Positions 6,949 through 15,341 of a DNA stretch of 29,962 nt are shown here, in pieces. Under the pieces are notes generated by a model. It did no database searches. It had not been told where the DNA came from and saw only the letters and a program-made list of their open reading frames with translations. Both the position numbers and the translations under genes were made by a program. The stretch covers positions 1 through 29,962 of the forward strand of contig CAZIAL010000038.1 in the NCBI GenBank assembly GCA_964536965.1, in the 5' to 3' direction. How positions within the stretch are numbered: position 1 is the stretch's first letter; each line of letters starts with the position of its first letter. The DNA is from JACMQW01 sp964536965. GTDB taxonomy: Bacteria > Bdellovibrionota > UBA1018.

Positions 6949-7980
6949 CTATTTCAAGCTTTTGATATACGCGATGATCGCGTTCATGTCCGTGTCGCTG
7001 ATCAATTCCTTCGTAAACGGAGGCATGACCGGGTTGAAACCCTTCACGACTTTCTTCTGGGGATGGGTGATCGATTCACGGAGGTAGTTGTCGTCGGCCG
7101 TGACTTTTTCGCCGTTCGCGAGCTCACGCTCTTTTCCGTAGAGCCCCTTATGCGTCGGACCGATTCCGTTCGAGCCGTCGGGGTTATGGCAGGCCAGGCA
7201 GCCCAGCTTCACCATGAGCTTCTGACCTTGCTCCGGCAGAGGGATCTGCGCGCTCGCCGCCTGGGCTTCGGCGCTATTCGCACTCGACTGGCGAGCGGCG
7301 ATGATCTCCGTCGAACGCGTACGAACTCCGCCGAGTTTGTATTCTTTGCCGGCTTTCCAAAGCTTATATTGGTCGTCCTCGAGGACTTCGATTTTCGCGA
7401 GCATGCCCGAGTGCGAGGTTCCGCAGTATTCGGTGCAGTAAACTTGGTGTTCGCCCGGAACTTTCGCTTCGAACCAGACGGAAGTGTACATGCCCGGAAC
7501 GACGTCTTGCTTAATCCGGAAGTTCGGCACGAAGAACGAATGGAGAACGTCTTCGGAGCTCATCAGGAGCTTCACCGGCTGGTTCAGCGGCACCACGAGT
7601 TTGTTCGTTTCGAGCCGTCCGTCTTCATACTGGAAATTCCAGAGCCACTGTTTTCCGATCACGCGAATCTCCATCGCGTTGGCCGGCGGGCTGATCATCT
7701 TTTTGTAAACGGCCCATCCCCAGCCGAAAATGGCGAGGAGAAGGACGGTCGGAATCGCGGTCCAAACCGCTTCGAGCAGGTGGTGGTCGACGATGTACTT
7801 CGGTTTCCGGCCTTCTTTTTTCCGGTAGGCGACCGCGAAATAAATCATTCCACCGACGACAAGGACGAAGAAGAAAACGCTGAGCCAAAAAAGGAACCAG
7901 TAAAGATTGTCCCACGCTACGGCGACGTCCGAACCTTGCAGCGGGAGACCCCAACCCTGCTTGTAAACCTTGTCCAGCAT
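6949..7980 (-). CDS. ctaC: Cytochrome c oxidase subunit II with C-terminal cytochrome c
   Basis: A 343-residue electron-entry subunit of a caa3 oxidase. Two membrane helices at about 28-52 and 67-90 are followed by a periplasmic cupredoxin domain with the complete CuA site: H147, C182, E184, C186, H190 and M193. A class I cytochrome c follows: CLACH at C261/C264/H265, with a later NPVMPPF methionine as probable sixth ligand. The start is the ATG at 7980, with GAGGTG 8 bp upstream; a TTG six bases further up would be too close to that site. It lies 53 bp after sco. The fused cytochrome takes electrons from complex III without a soluble carrier or in series with one. Confidence 0.96.
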   Translation of the reverse strand: MLDKVYKQGWGLPLQGSDVAVAWDNLYWFLFWLSVFFFVLVVGGMIYFAVAYRKKEGRKPKYIVDHHLLEAVWTAIPTVLLLAIFGWGWAVYKKMISPPANAMEIRVIGKQWLWNFQYEDGRLETNKLVVPLNQPVKLLMSSEDVLHSFFVPNFRIKQDVVPGMYTSVWFEAKVPGEHQVYCTEYCGTSHSGMLAKIEVLEDDQYKLWKAGKEYKLGGVRTRSTEIIAARQSSANSAEAQAASAQIPLPEQGQKLMVKLGCLACHNPDGSNGIGPTHKGLYGKERELANGEKVTADDNYLRESITHPQKKVVKGFNPVMPPFTKELISDTDMNAIIAYIKSLK

Positions 7981-8033
7981 ATCCAACCCACCTCACACTG
8001 ACGGGTACGCTCGGGGCGTACTCGACCGGTCAC

Positions 8034-8906
8034 TCACACCTGATTTAATTTCTGAGAATCCAGCTCGCGCTTGCGCGCGATCGCGATGAACGCGCCCAAA
8101 AGAAGAGTCGTAACGATCGCTCCGATTTGCATCACTCGGGTCAACATCATGGAATACTGACGAGTCACCGGGTTGTAAGCGTAACAGAAGAGGATCAGTC
8201 GATCGATGATCGTGCCGATCTTACCGCTGGAAGCTTCCAGGAGCGATAAACGCAAGTCGGAGGGACGATACTGAATCCCGTACAGAATCCGAGAAAGCTT
8301 CCCTTCCGGAGTCAGCACGAAGATGCCCGCGCCATGCGCGTATTGCTTTTCTTTTTCGTCCCAACGGTATCCGAATCCTAACTGGGTTGCGAGGGTTTTA
8401 ATCGGGCTCTCTTCGCCGGTCAGAAAATGCCACCCCGCAGCAGCTTCGGGTTTTCCGAGCGCTTCGACGAGGTTTTTTTTCTTCGCGGCGGCGAGGTCGA
8501 ATTTTTCCTTCGGATCGAAACTCAGATTGATCAGCGTGAACTCTTTTCCAGGAGTCCAGTCGAGCCCTTTCAATCCATCGACCACGGCATTGAGGACGAT
8601 GCCGCAGAGCATCGGACATTCATAGTACGCGAGGCTGATAATGACCGGTTTTTTGTCCGTGAAATAATCGCCCAGACGAACCGTCTGCCCGAGCTCGTTC
8701 GTGAACTGGAGGTTCAGATCGATCGATTCCCCGAGCTTCTCGGTGATCCCGATCCCCGTCATGTCGGGGCCTTTTTCGGCTATATTCTGGTTTCCCAGCG
8801 CCTTGGCCGAGAGACCACCGTCCTCCGCGGAAGTCGTCGAAGCGAAGCCCGCCAGGACGACGAGAAACGTCGAAAAAAGCCGGTTAAAAAGCGGAAAATT
8901 CGTCAT
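8034..8906 (-). CDS. sco: SCO1/SenC-type copper chaperone
   Basis: A 290-residue thioredoxin-fold protein that delivers copper to the CuA site of oxidase subunit II. It has an N-terminal signal peptide (about 1-27), the copper-binding C97-x3-C101 in YECPMLCG and the third ligand H191 in AHGAGIF. A C-terminal membrane helix (about 255-278) is followed by a basic tail, so it is anchored at the C-terminus rather than by an N-terminal helix as in many Sco proteins. The start at 8906 is chosen for GGAAGGA about 9 bp upstream and a proper signal peptide; the frame is open further up through the divergent intergenic region. It begins the cta operon. Confidence 0.92.
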   Translation of the reverse strand: MTNFPLFNRLFSTFLVVLAGFASTTSAEDGGLSAKALGNQNIAEKGPDMTGIGITEKLGESIDLNLQFTNELGQTVRLGDYFTDKKPVIISLAYYECPMLCGIVLNAVVDGLKGLDWTPGKEFTLINLSFDPKEKFDLAAAKKKNLVEALGKPEAAAGWHFLTGEESPIKTLATQLGFGYRWDEKEKQYAHGAGIFVLTPEGKLSRILYGIQYRPSDLRLSLLEASSGKIGTIIDRLILFCYAYNPVTRQYSMMLTRVMQIGAIVTTLLLGAFIAIARKRELDSQKLNQV

Positions 8907-8940
8907 CGGAGGGATCCTTCCCGAGAGTGAAAAATGCACC

Positions 8941-8976
8941 TTGTGGTTTCCCATATCGGGTGGAAACACGCCACAA
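8941..8976. promoter_or_regulatory. Nested inverted repeat between sco and cyoE
   Basis: In the 91-bp divergent gap, TTGTGG (8941-8946) matches CCACAA (8971-8976) and, inside it, TTTCC (8947-8951) matches GGAAA (8962-8966). The arms form an 11-bp stem with a 4-base bulge. The position between two divergent oxidase-assembly genes suits an operator or a leader hairpin. No convincing -35/-10 pair was found around it. Confidence 0.35.
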
Positions 8977-8997
8977 AATAGGGTACCGAGACCGCAG

Positions 8998-10818
8998 ATG
9001 ACGACCGACACCCAGACCCTTCCGACGAAAGATGCGTTCACGAAAAAAAGACTTTTCGATCTTTCCGTTTATCGTGAACTTTCGAAGTCGGGCATCGTCG
9101 CGCTCGTACTGATCAGCGTTCTCGGCGGTTATCTCGCGGGCCATTCTTTCGAAGCGCCGCTCGACTGGGTGCGCCTCGGTGCGACTCTCCTGGGCGTTCT
9201 GCTGGTCGCATCGGGCTCGAGCGCGCTAAACCATTGGCAGGATCGTGAGATGGACGCGAAGATGCCGCGGACTTCGAAACGTCCCCTTCCCTCCGGCCGC
9301 GTGACCGAGCTGCACGTGCTGTTCTTTTCATTCGCGACCATCGTCGTCGGGCTTGCGCTGCTTTCGCTGCTCTCCTGGAAACTTGCCTGCCTCGGCGCCT
9401 TGGCCGTATTTTCGTACAACATCCTCTACACGCTCTGGTGGAAACGGACGATGCCGTTCGCCGCCGTCCCTGGCGCCCTGCCCGGCGCGCTTCCCATTCT
9501 CATGGGCTATACCTCCGCGCACGGGGACGTGGTCACGCCCGGCGGGATCTATCTTTTCTTCATCCTCTTCTTCTGGCAAATGCCCCACTTCTGGGTCCTC
9601 GCCCTTCGTTTTACGGAAGACTATGCGAAGGGCGGCGTTCCCACTCTCCCCGTCGCGCATGGCACGCGAATCACGATTGGTCAGATCGTCCTCTGGTGCC
9701 TCGCCTATTGCGCACTCGCCCTCGGAGCACCGCTCTTCATCCGTGTCGGCTCGGTTTATCTCGCCGTCGCCATTCTCATGTGCGTAAAGCTTCTCATCGA
9801 GCTCCGGGGATTCGCGCGGGCGGGCGAACGAATCGCGGACGCCGGCTCGAAACACTGGCTTCGTTTCTTCCTCTGGGTGAACTTCTCGCTCATTGGCTTC
9901 ATCGGCGCGATCGTCGCGGATCTATGGTCGGTTTACCTGATCCGCCATGTGAAAGCGGCGGAAACCGCGGAAATTCACGCGCTCTACGGTCCTTTCGAAT
10001 TTCCCGAAGAACGGGTCTACACCCCGTCTGATCGTGGATTCTCGAAGTACGGGGCGAAATCGCTGCATGGAAAGAACCAAGTCGTGCTCACGTTCGACGA
10101 CGGACCGGATGCCGATCGCACTCCGCGCCTGCTCGACATTCTGAGGAAATACGGCGTGAAGGCGACTTTCTTCATGGTCGGCTCGAAAATCACGCCAGCG
10201 ACCCTTCCCATCGTCCAGCGCATGCTCCGGGAAGGCCATCACATCGCGGCCCATAGCGGCTCCCATCGAAACTCGAATACCCTCAGCCGGAGCGAGTTCA
10301 AGCGCGATCTCTGGTCCAGCATCCGCAAAACTTTTCCGGCGATGAGCGCGGAAGGGATCTACCAAAAGGAAGTCTACTTTCGTTTCCCGTTCGGCGCGTA
10401 TGGGACGGCGCCGAGCTACCACCATATGAATGTGCTTCGCGAACTCTCGTACGAAAAATTCGACGAGAATTGCATCAACTTCGTATTCTGGAATCTCGAT
10501 TCGGAAGACTGGGTTTCCGACATGACGCCGGCAAACGTCGCGGACGGGATCCTCGCGCAGCTCACGGGCGGGACGGCCTACCGCCATGTCCCGGTGGGCG
10601 GCGGGAAATACCGAAAACAAGCTTACCGCGTCGACCCCGCACGCGCGGTTCGCGGCGGGGTCGCCCTTTTCCACGACGTCCAGGAAAGGACGATCCAGGC
10701 GGTTCCGCGCCTGCTCGAGGGACTCCAGCGCGAGGGAATCGAAGTCGTCGCGCTACCGAGCGTGAAGGAATATTCTTTCGAAGGAAAAACCTGCTATCGC
10801 GAACCCGCGGCTCCGTAG
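8998..10818 (+). CDS. cyoE: Heme O synthase fused to a polysaccharide deacetylase
   Basis: A 606-residue fusion. Residues 1-315 are a complete protoheme IX farnesyltransferase (UbiA fold, about nine membrane helices): NHWQDREMDAKMPRTSKRP at 78-96 is the first Asp-rich prenyl-diphosphate site, and FFWQMPHFW (191-199) with DYAKGGVPTLP is the second conserved region. After a 45-residue linker, residues 360-590 are a NodB-type carbohydrate esterase 4 domain: TFDDGPD (D367 base, D368 metal), H419 and H423 in HSGSH (zinc), RFPFG at 462-466 and the late FHD (H559, D560). All catalytic positions are kept. No start codon or signal peptide lies at the domain border, so the frame is a genuine fusion. 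Nine helices with a cytoplasmic N-terminus would place the esterase in the periplasm. ATG at 8998; the ribosome site is weak. The role in heme A supply for CtaD is well supported; the sugar substrate (peptidoglycan or other) is unknown. Confidence 0.92.
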   Translation: MTTDTQTLPTKDAFTKKRLFDLSVYRELSKSGIVALVLISVLGGYLAGHSFEAPLDWVRLGATLLGVLLVASGSSALNHWQDREMDAKMPRTSKRPLPSGRVTELHVLFFSFATIVVGLALLSLLSWKLACLGALAVFSYNILYTLWWKRTMPFAAVPGALPGALPILMGYTSAHGDVVTPGGIYLFFILFFWQMPHFWVLALRFTEDYAKGGVPTLPVAHGTRITIGQIVLWCLAYCALALGAPLFIRVGSVYLAVAILMCVKLLIELRGFARAGERIADAGSKHWLRFFLWVNFSLIGFIGAIVADLWSVYLIRHVKAAETAEIHALYGPFEFPEERVYTPSDRGFSKYGAKSLHGKNQVVLTFDDGPDADRTPRLLDILRKYGVKATFFMVGSKITPATLPIVQRMLREGHHIAAHSGSHRNSNTLSRSEFKRDLWSSIRKTFPAMSAEGIYQKEVYFRFPFGAYGTAPSYHHMNVLRELSYEKFDENCINFVFWNLDSEDWVSDMTPANVADGILAQLTGGTAYRHVPVGGGKYRKQAYRVDPARAVRGGVALFHDVQERTIQAVPRLLEGLQREGIEVVALPSVKEYSFEGKTCYREPAAP

Positions 10819-10897
10819 ACGCGGACCCCGAAATCGAGGCCTCTGCCGTCAATCCTTTGCCACTCAGTTTCGAGGTGAGGCATCCGATAAATAGAGG

Positions 10898-11926
10898 ATG
10901 CTACGCCGTACGCTCTCACTGCTCTTCGCCCTGGTGATCGCCGCGCCGATCGCCGTACCGCACGCCGGAACGAGCGCCCATGCTTCGGGACTCTTACCCA
11001 TGCTCTTTCGCTGCTCGAATATCCTCGAGCCGATCGCGGCGGCTGGCGACGCGGTCCCCTTCGTTCGGCGTTTTCTGGACCGCCAACTTTCGAAGGGGTG
11101 GTTCGAACGGTTCGACTTCAGCCTCTACCAGAAGTTTCGCAAAGACTATCGGGCAATGGACCCCCTCCCTCTCGAGCAGTGGGGTCTGCCCGAGAGTTCG
11201 CTCGCCTATCTCGAGACCCTTCTGGAACGCGCGGGCGGCTTCAGACTCACGCTCGCCGATTCCATTCTCGACGATCCCACCCGCGCTCGTCGGCTCCAGC
11301 TTCTTTTCCAGCAGGTGGACCTCGCCCAGCCTCTGACTCGGTACGAACTCGAAAGACTCGTCGAAAGCGCTTACCTCCTCGACGGCGGCCTGGACCTCGT
11401 CATCCGCGGCTTGCGAAAACCGAGTACGCAGACCCTCCGCAAAGTCGTGCGCCAGCACGTTCGCAAGGAGATCGCCACCGCGGGGGTCCTCGCTCACTAC
11501 AGGTCCTCGGGAAACCTGGCGAAGCGCGAGACCCTCGGTCAGACGATGCTTCGTCTCTATGAGCATCCACTCGTGTCGGCCGCGATGTACATTCCTACCT
11601 GGACTTTGCTTTCTTCCTACATGCCCGGATTTCTGCCCAAGGTTCAGTGGGTTCGCATCTCTCCCGCGGACCTGAAAAAGTTCATCGAAGTGGGGATCGA
11701 CGCTCATCTTCCGCACGCGGAACCGGCGCTTCGGCGCGCGCTCCTGTTCCAGACTTCCTATAACTACGCCCAAACCTTCGTCGCGGTATGGGCTGGCCTC
11801 TTTACGCTGGGATATGCGGCCATCGAACTTTTCGAGCTCGATACGGAGCAAGCCGAGAAGCTCGTCCTCCATTCCGCGGTTCCCGCGCTCACCGAACTGC
11901 GCACCCGCGTCGAAGTAATCCGATAA
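10898..11926 (+). CDS. Exported protein of unknown function
   Basis: A 342-residue protein with a clear signal peptide (basic RR at 3-4, hydrophobic 6-21, cleavage near AHA at about 27-29). The mature part is helical and rich in Leu, Arg and Glu, without repeats or cysteines beyond C39. A more hydrophobic stretch lies at about 220-240 and another near 295-310. No family recognised. ATG at 10898 has GAGG directly before it and a better GAGGTGAGG about 20 bp further up, so the start may be slightly different. It follows the cyoE fusion by 79 bp on the same strand and may be cotranscribed with it. Confidence 0.7.
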   Translation: MLRRTLSLLFALVIAAPIAVPHAGTSAHASGLLPMLFRCSNILEPIAAAGDAVPFVRRFLDRQLSKGWFERFDFSLYQKFRKDYRAMDPLPLEQWGLPESSLAYLETLLERAGGFRLTLADSILDDPTRARRLQLLFQQVDLAQPLTRYELERLVESAYLLDGGLDLVIRGLRKPSTQTLRKVVRQHVRKEIATAGVLAHYRSSGNLAKRETLGQTMLRLYEHPLVSAAMYIPTWTLLSSYMPGFLPKVQWVRISPADLKKFIEVGIDAHLPHAEPALRRALLFQTSYNYAQTFVAVWAGLFTLGYAAIELFELDTEQAEKLVLHSAVPALTELRTRVEVIR

Positions 11927-11934
11927 GTCCGTCG

Positions 11935-11963
11935 TCGGGCGGGGGCCTTTTGCCCCGACCCGA
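11935..11963 (+). terminator. GC-rich hairpin after the unknown exported protein
   Basis: TCGGGCGGGG and CCCCGACCCGA pair with one bulged A around a GCCTTTTG loop, 8 bp past the stop at 11926. There is no T-tract after the stem, so it may only pause or protect the 3' end; intrinsic termination is uncertain. Confidence 0.35.
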
Positions 11964-12068
11964 ATGGCCCGGAACTTGATGATTAAAGGGTTGTTCATCC
12001 TACCCAGAACACAACCCGGCTTCCGCTCGTCTCTCTATATTCGCGGAAGCCCAGACAGGAGCCTTTCC

Positions 12069-13505
12069 ATGCGATTCGTCCAACCTTTTATTTTCACCGC
12101 TCTCACCGCGGTGTTCGCCGTCGGCTGCGCCCACTCGATCCAGAAACATGAGTATCCGGCGACGACGAACCCGACCGCCGAAATCACCCAGCTCGAGGCC
12201 GATTTGGCGGCGGCGGCGAAAAACCAGGCTCATGTCCTTTCTCCTAACCATTTCGCGGACGCTCGGAAGAAACTCGACGAAGCGAAGAAGGAGAACCAAG
12301 ACGCCGATTCGAATTCCGATACGCTCGAAGATCTCGGCTACGCACGCGCTCACCTGAACGCCGCAAACGAAATCACCGCGAAAGCCGAAGCGGCGATTCC
12401 CGAAGTCGTGAAAGCTCGCGCCACCGCGATCGAATCCGATGCTCCGAAGTTTCGCGCGAAAGAACTGAAGAAAGCCGACGCCGATCTCATGGACCGGACC
12501 GAAGATTTCGAGAACGGAAAATGGGAAGTCTCCGTGAAAGAACGCGGCGAACTCCAAAAGAAGTACATCGATGTGCAGATCATGGCGACGAAAGCCGCCT
12601 ATCTCGACGAGACGAAAGGACTGATCGAAGCCGCGCGTAAGATGGATGCGAAGAAATATACGGAAGCCACGCTGGCTTCCGCCCTGGCGAAACTCCAGAC
12701 GGCCGAACGGACGATCGAAACGGACGTGAACAATACGGCCGCCATCGTTCGGACCTCCGACGATGCTCGACGGGAGGCGAAACGTCTGGTCGCGCTCACG
12801 GAAGTCGCTCGCGACTCCAAGAACAAATCCCCGGAAGAGCTGGCCCTGGCGATGGAAGCGAAACAGAAGGAAATCGCCCGCAGCGAAGCCGAAGCCGCTC
12901 GCAGCCAGAATCGACTTTCCGACGCGCGTGAGACGATCCAAACCCAGCGGGGCGTGATCGCGATGACGGCTGAAGAGAAAGCGGAGCTTGAAGGACAGAA
13001 AGCGAAGCTCGAAGGCGAACAGGCCTACAACGCCGCCTTCGCCAAAGCGGCGGAGACCTTCACGAAAGACGAAGCCGTCGTCTATCGCCAGGGCGACAAC
13101 CTCGTCGTCCGGCTGAAGCAAGTCCAGTTCCCTACCGGTCGTTCCGATCTCCCGGCCGACTCGATGAACGTCCTCGCGAAAGTGAAAGACGTGATCGAAA
13201 CCATGGGCGCCGAGAAAGTCGTGGTCGAGGGCCATACCGACGCCACCGGAAGCAAAGCGAAGAATAAGACGCTGAGCGAAAAACGCGCCCAGGCCGTCGC
13301 CCAGTACTTCGTCGCGAACGACGTCGTCCCGAGCGAACAGGTCCAGGCGCAGGGCTTCGGCGATACGAAACCCCTGATGTCGAACAAGACGAAAGACGGC
13401 CGCGCGCAGAACCGTCGCGTCGACGTCGTCATCACTCCTCCGGGCCTGGCTTCGAATTCCGGTTCGAACTCCAACACCGGCACCGGATCTTCGACGAATC
13501 AGTAA
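12069..13505 (+). CDS. OmpA-family peptidoglycan-binding lipoprotein
   Basis: A 478-residue envelope protein. A lipoprotein-like signal ends in AVGC (C20). Residues about 40-310 are long Ala/Glu/Lys-rich helices, likely coiled coil, with heptad-like spacing and a DUF4398-like start (LSPNHFADARKKLDEAKK). Residues about 340-458 are an OmpA C-terminal domain with the FPTGRSDLP opening and the EGHTDATGS...LSEKRAQAV peptidoglycan-binding motif, and the conserved NRRVDVVI end. A Ser/Asn/Gly/Thr-rich tail closes it. ATG at 12069 has AGGAG 8-9 bp upstream. It probably tethers the outer membrane to the wall across a helical spacer. A strong terminator follows. Confidence 0.9.
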   Translation: MRFVQPFIFTALTAVFAVGCAHSIQKHEYPATTNPTAEITQLEADLAAAAKNQAHVLSPNHFADARKKLDEAKKENQDADSNSDTLEDLGYARAHLNAANEITAKAEAAIPEVVKARATAIESDAPKFRAKELKKADADLMDRTEDFENGKWEVSVKERGELQKKYIDVQIMATKAAYLDETKGLIEAARKMDAKKYTEATLASALAKLQTAERTIETDVNNTAAIVRTSDDARREAKRLVALTEVARDSKNKSPEELALAMEAKQKEIARSEAEAARSQNRLSDARETIQTQRGVIAMTAEEKAELEGQKAKLEGEQAYNAAFAKAAETFTKDEAVVYRQGDNLVVRLKQVQFPTGRSDLPADSMNVLAKVKDVIETMGAEKVVVEGHTDATGSKAKNKTLSEKRAQAVAQYFVANDVVPSEQVQAQGFGDTKPLMSNKTKDGRAQNRRVDVVITPPGLASNSGSNSNTGTGSSTNQ

Positions 13506-13557
13506 AAATCAGTCCGCTCGAAAGGATCTCGGTCCTGAAGAACGACTGTCTACACGG

Positions 13558-13593
13558 AAGGGACTCGGCTCGCGCCGGGTCCCTTTTGCTTTT
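13558..13593 (+). terminator. Intrinsic terminator after the OmpA-like gene
   Basis: AAGGGAC (13558-13564) pairs with GTCCCTT (13579-13585), with additional CGG/CCG pairing inside, followed by TTTGCTTTT. It lies 53 bp past the stop at 13505. Confidence 0.8.
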
Positions 13594-13683
13594 GCGTCAC
13601 GACAAGATCCTGACTGAGTTAAAAGGTCCCTCACTTTCACGGCACGAAATTCGCTTTATGTTCCGGTAAGGAGGCAAACGCCT

Positions 13684-13989
13684 ATGAAAACGAAACTGAC
13701 GATTCTGCTGGCCGCGATGACCCTGGTGGCCGGAGTTTCCTTTGCCGCGGATTATGACCAAAACGTCCCGCGTGAAGGACTTTTAAACGATGCTGAGTAC
13801 ACGCGTGAGAACGGTGGAGTCGGCAATTACCTCTTCCGCTATACGAAGGACAAACCGGTCGCCGAAGCCCCCGCGCCGGAAGCGGAACCGGTGGCGACGA
13901 ACTGGGAAGAAGCACCCACGGAGCCCATGGCGACGACCGAAAGCGACGACATCAGCCTCGGCGCTTCTTCTTCCGGCCGCGCGCACTAG
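13684..13989 (+). CDS. Small exported acidic protein, unknown function
   Basis: A 101-residue protein with a textbook signal peptide (KTK start, hydrophobic 5-20, cleavage after FAA at about 21). The mature part is acidic, with an Ala/Pro/Glu-rich stretch (about 56-80) like a disordered spacer and a Ser-rich end. AAGGAGG lies 8 bp before ATG 13684, the best ribosome site in the window, so it is probably well expressed. It stands between two strong terminators and is a single-gene unit. No family recognised. Confidence 0.75.
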   Translation: MKTKLTILLAAMTLVAGVSFAADYDQNVPREGLLNDAEYTRENGGVGNYLFRYTKDKPVAEAPAPEAEPVATNWEEAPTEPMATTESDDISLGASSSGRAH

Positions 13990-14023
13990 GCGTCGTTTCT
14001 TAAAGACCCCATGCCTTCCCGAG

Positions 14024-14053
14024 CGGGGTTCGACGCGAGTCGAACCCCGTTTT
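14024..14053 (+). terminator. Perfect-stem intrinsic terminator
   Basis: An 11-bp perfect stem, CGGGGTTCGAC (14024-14034) with GTCGAACCCCG (14039-14049), closes a GCGA tetraloop of the GNRA class and is followed by TTTT. It terminates the small exported gene on the plus strand; the minus side lacks a T-tract, so it is not a good terminator for the act operon. Confidence 0.9.
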
Positions 14054-14123
14054 GGCGTGAAAGAGCCTGCACATGGATCGTAGCGGCCGCTTGGCGGTCC
14101 TTAGCGACTGCTTACGCCGCGGT

Positions 14124-15320
14124 CTACTGATGATGATGGAAGACGGATTCTTCCAGCTTCGGATCGCGGATCGCGACGATGTTGTTCTTCGAGAGGAATC
14201 GCGTCGTCAGGAGCCCGAAAAGACCGGCGAAACCGAGGAAACCCGCGATTTCGATCCAGCCGATGCGAGGACCGTCCGTGAAGAACTCGGGCTGGATAAT
14301 CCAGATGAGATCGATCCACTGCGCGAAGAGCATCCAGATCGCCACTTTCATCAGCCGACTTTCGCTCCGCTTCGCATCGCGCGGAAGGAGCGCGAAGAAA
14401 GGAACGAGGAACTTACCGAGGAGCAGGAAGGTCGTGACGTACATCCACTTCCCGTCCATCCGGTGCATGAAGTACATCGTTTCTTCCGGAAGGTTGGCGT
14501 ACCAGATCAGCATGAACTGGGAGAACGCGATGTAGGCCCAGAAGATCGTGAAGGCGAACATGAACTTGCCAAGGTCGTGGTAGTGGTTGTCGTTCACGAT
14601 TCCCGCGAGCATCCCCTTGCGGCGAAGGACGATGGCGAAAATGGTGGTCATCGCGAGCGAAGAAGTGAAGAGACCCGCGAAGGTATAAACTCCGAACATC
14701 GTCGAGAACCAGTGCGGGTCGAGCGACATCAGGAGATCGACCGACGACATCGTGAAGGAAAGCGCGAAGACGACGAGGAACATCGGCGCGAGCACCTTGT
14801 TGCGGTTCGTGTGCACGATCTTGCCGTCCGCGTCCTGGGCGACGGAATTCCCGACGAGTTTTTTCGAGAAGAGGAACCAGAGACCGATGGCCACCAGGTT
14901 TCGGATGATGAAGAACGTGACGTTCAAGTACGACGCCTTATGCTCGAGAATCAGGTCGCCCTTCACATGTTCCGGATGGGACCATTCGAAAAGGGTGGGG
15001 ATCCCGAAGCAGATCGCGACGAATCCGAGGAGCACCACCGGAAGGTAAGCCGAGAAGCTTTCGGAAAGGCGGCGAATCGGAGCCGACCACATCGCCCCCG
15101 TCAGATACTGGATCGCGCAGATAAAGAGTCCGCCGAGCGCCAGGGACATGAAGAAGAAGTGATTCAGAAGCAGCGAGGTCCAGCCCCGCTTCGCATCGAA
15201 GAAGATCCCGGCGGCGAGAGCCACGATTCCGACTACGGCCAGAACCAGAAACATCGTGGTCGTCTTCGGTTCGAGCTTGAGAAAGCCGGGGTTCTTGATT
15301 TCGGTAGGTGCGTGGCCCAT
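14124..15320 (-). CDS. actF: Alternative complex III subunit ActF
   Basis: A 398-residue integral membrane subunit with about ten helices, one of the two NrfD/PsrC-like membrane subunits of ACIII, the quinol:cytochrome c oxidoreductase. Visible family marks are the RGWTSLLLNHFFF opening, the IRRLSESFSAYLP segment around 80-92, and the SSVDLLMSLDPHWFST loop. It resembles ActF rather than ActC in size, in its place after actE and in this sequence pattern. The C-terminus is His-rich. ATG at 15320 has AAGGA 8 bp upstream and lies 21 bp after actE. It is the last gene of the act operon. Confidence 0.92.
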   Translation of the reverse strand: MGHAPTEIKNPGFLKLEPKTTTMFLVLAVVGIVALAAGIFFDAKRGWTSLLLNHFFFMSLALGGLFICAIQYLTGAMWSAPIRRLSESFSAYLPVVLLGFVAICFGIPTLFEWSHPEHVKGDLILEHKASYLNVTFFIIRNLVAIGLWFLFSKKLVGNSVAQDADGKIVHTNRNKVLAPMFLVVFALSFTMSSVDLLMSLDPHWFSTMFGVYTFAGLFTSSLAMTTIFAIVLRRKGMLAGIVNDNHYHDLGKFMFAFTIFWAYIAFSQFMLIWYANLPEETMYFMHRMDGKWMYVTTFLLLGKFLVPFFALLPRDAKRSESRLMKVAIWMLFAQWIDLIWIIQPEFFTDGPRIGWIEIAGFLGFAGLFGLLTTRFLSKNNIVAIRDPKLEESVFHHHQ

Positions 15321-15341
15321 GGATCGGTCCTTGGTTAAGAA

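Noticed and set aside
5391..6965. Long plus-strand open frame (about 524 codons) opposite ctaD
   Set aside because: Antisense shadow of a certain gene; the composition is extremely charged and no domain is visible.
12000..13235. Minus-strand open frame of about 411 codons opposite the OmpA-like gene
   Set aside because: The plus strand carries a clear OmpA domain with a lipoprotein signal; the antisense frame is Phe/Arg-rich shadow.
14073..15338. Plus-strand open frame of about 421 codons opposite actF
   Set aside because: Antisense of a well-recognised ACIII membrane subunit; highly charged shadow composition.
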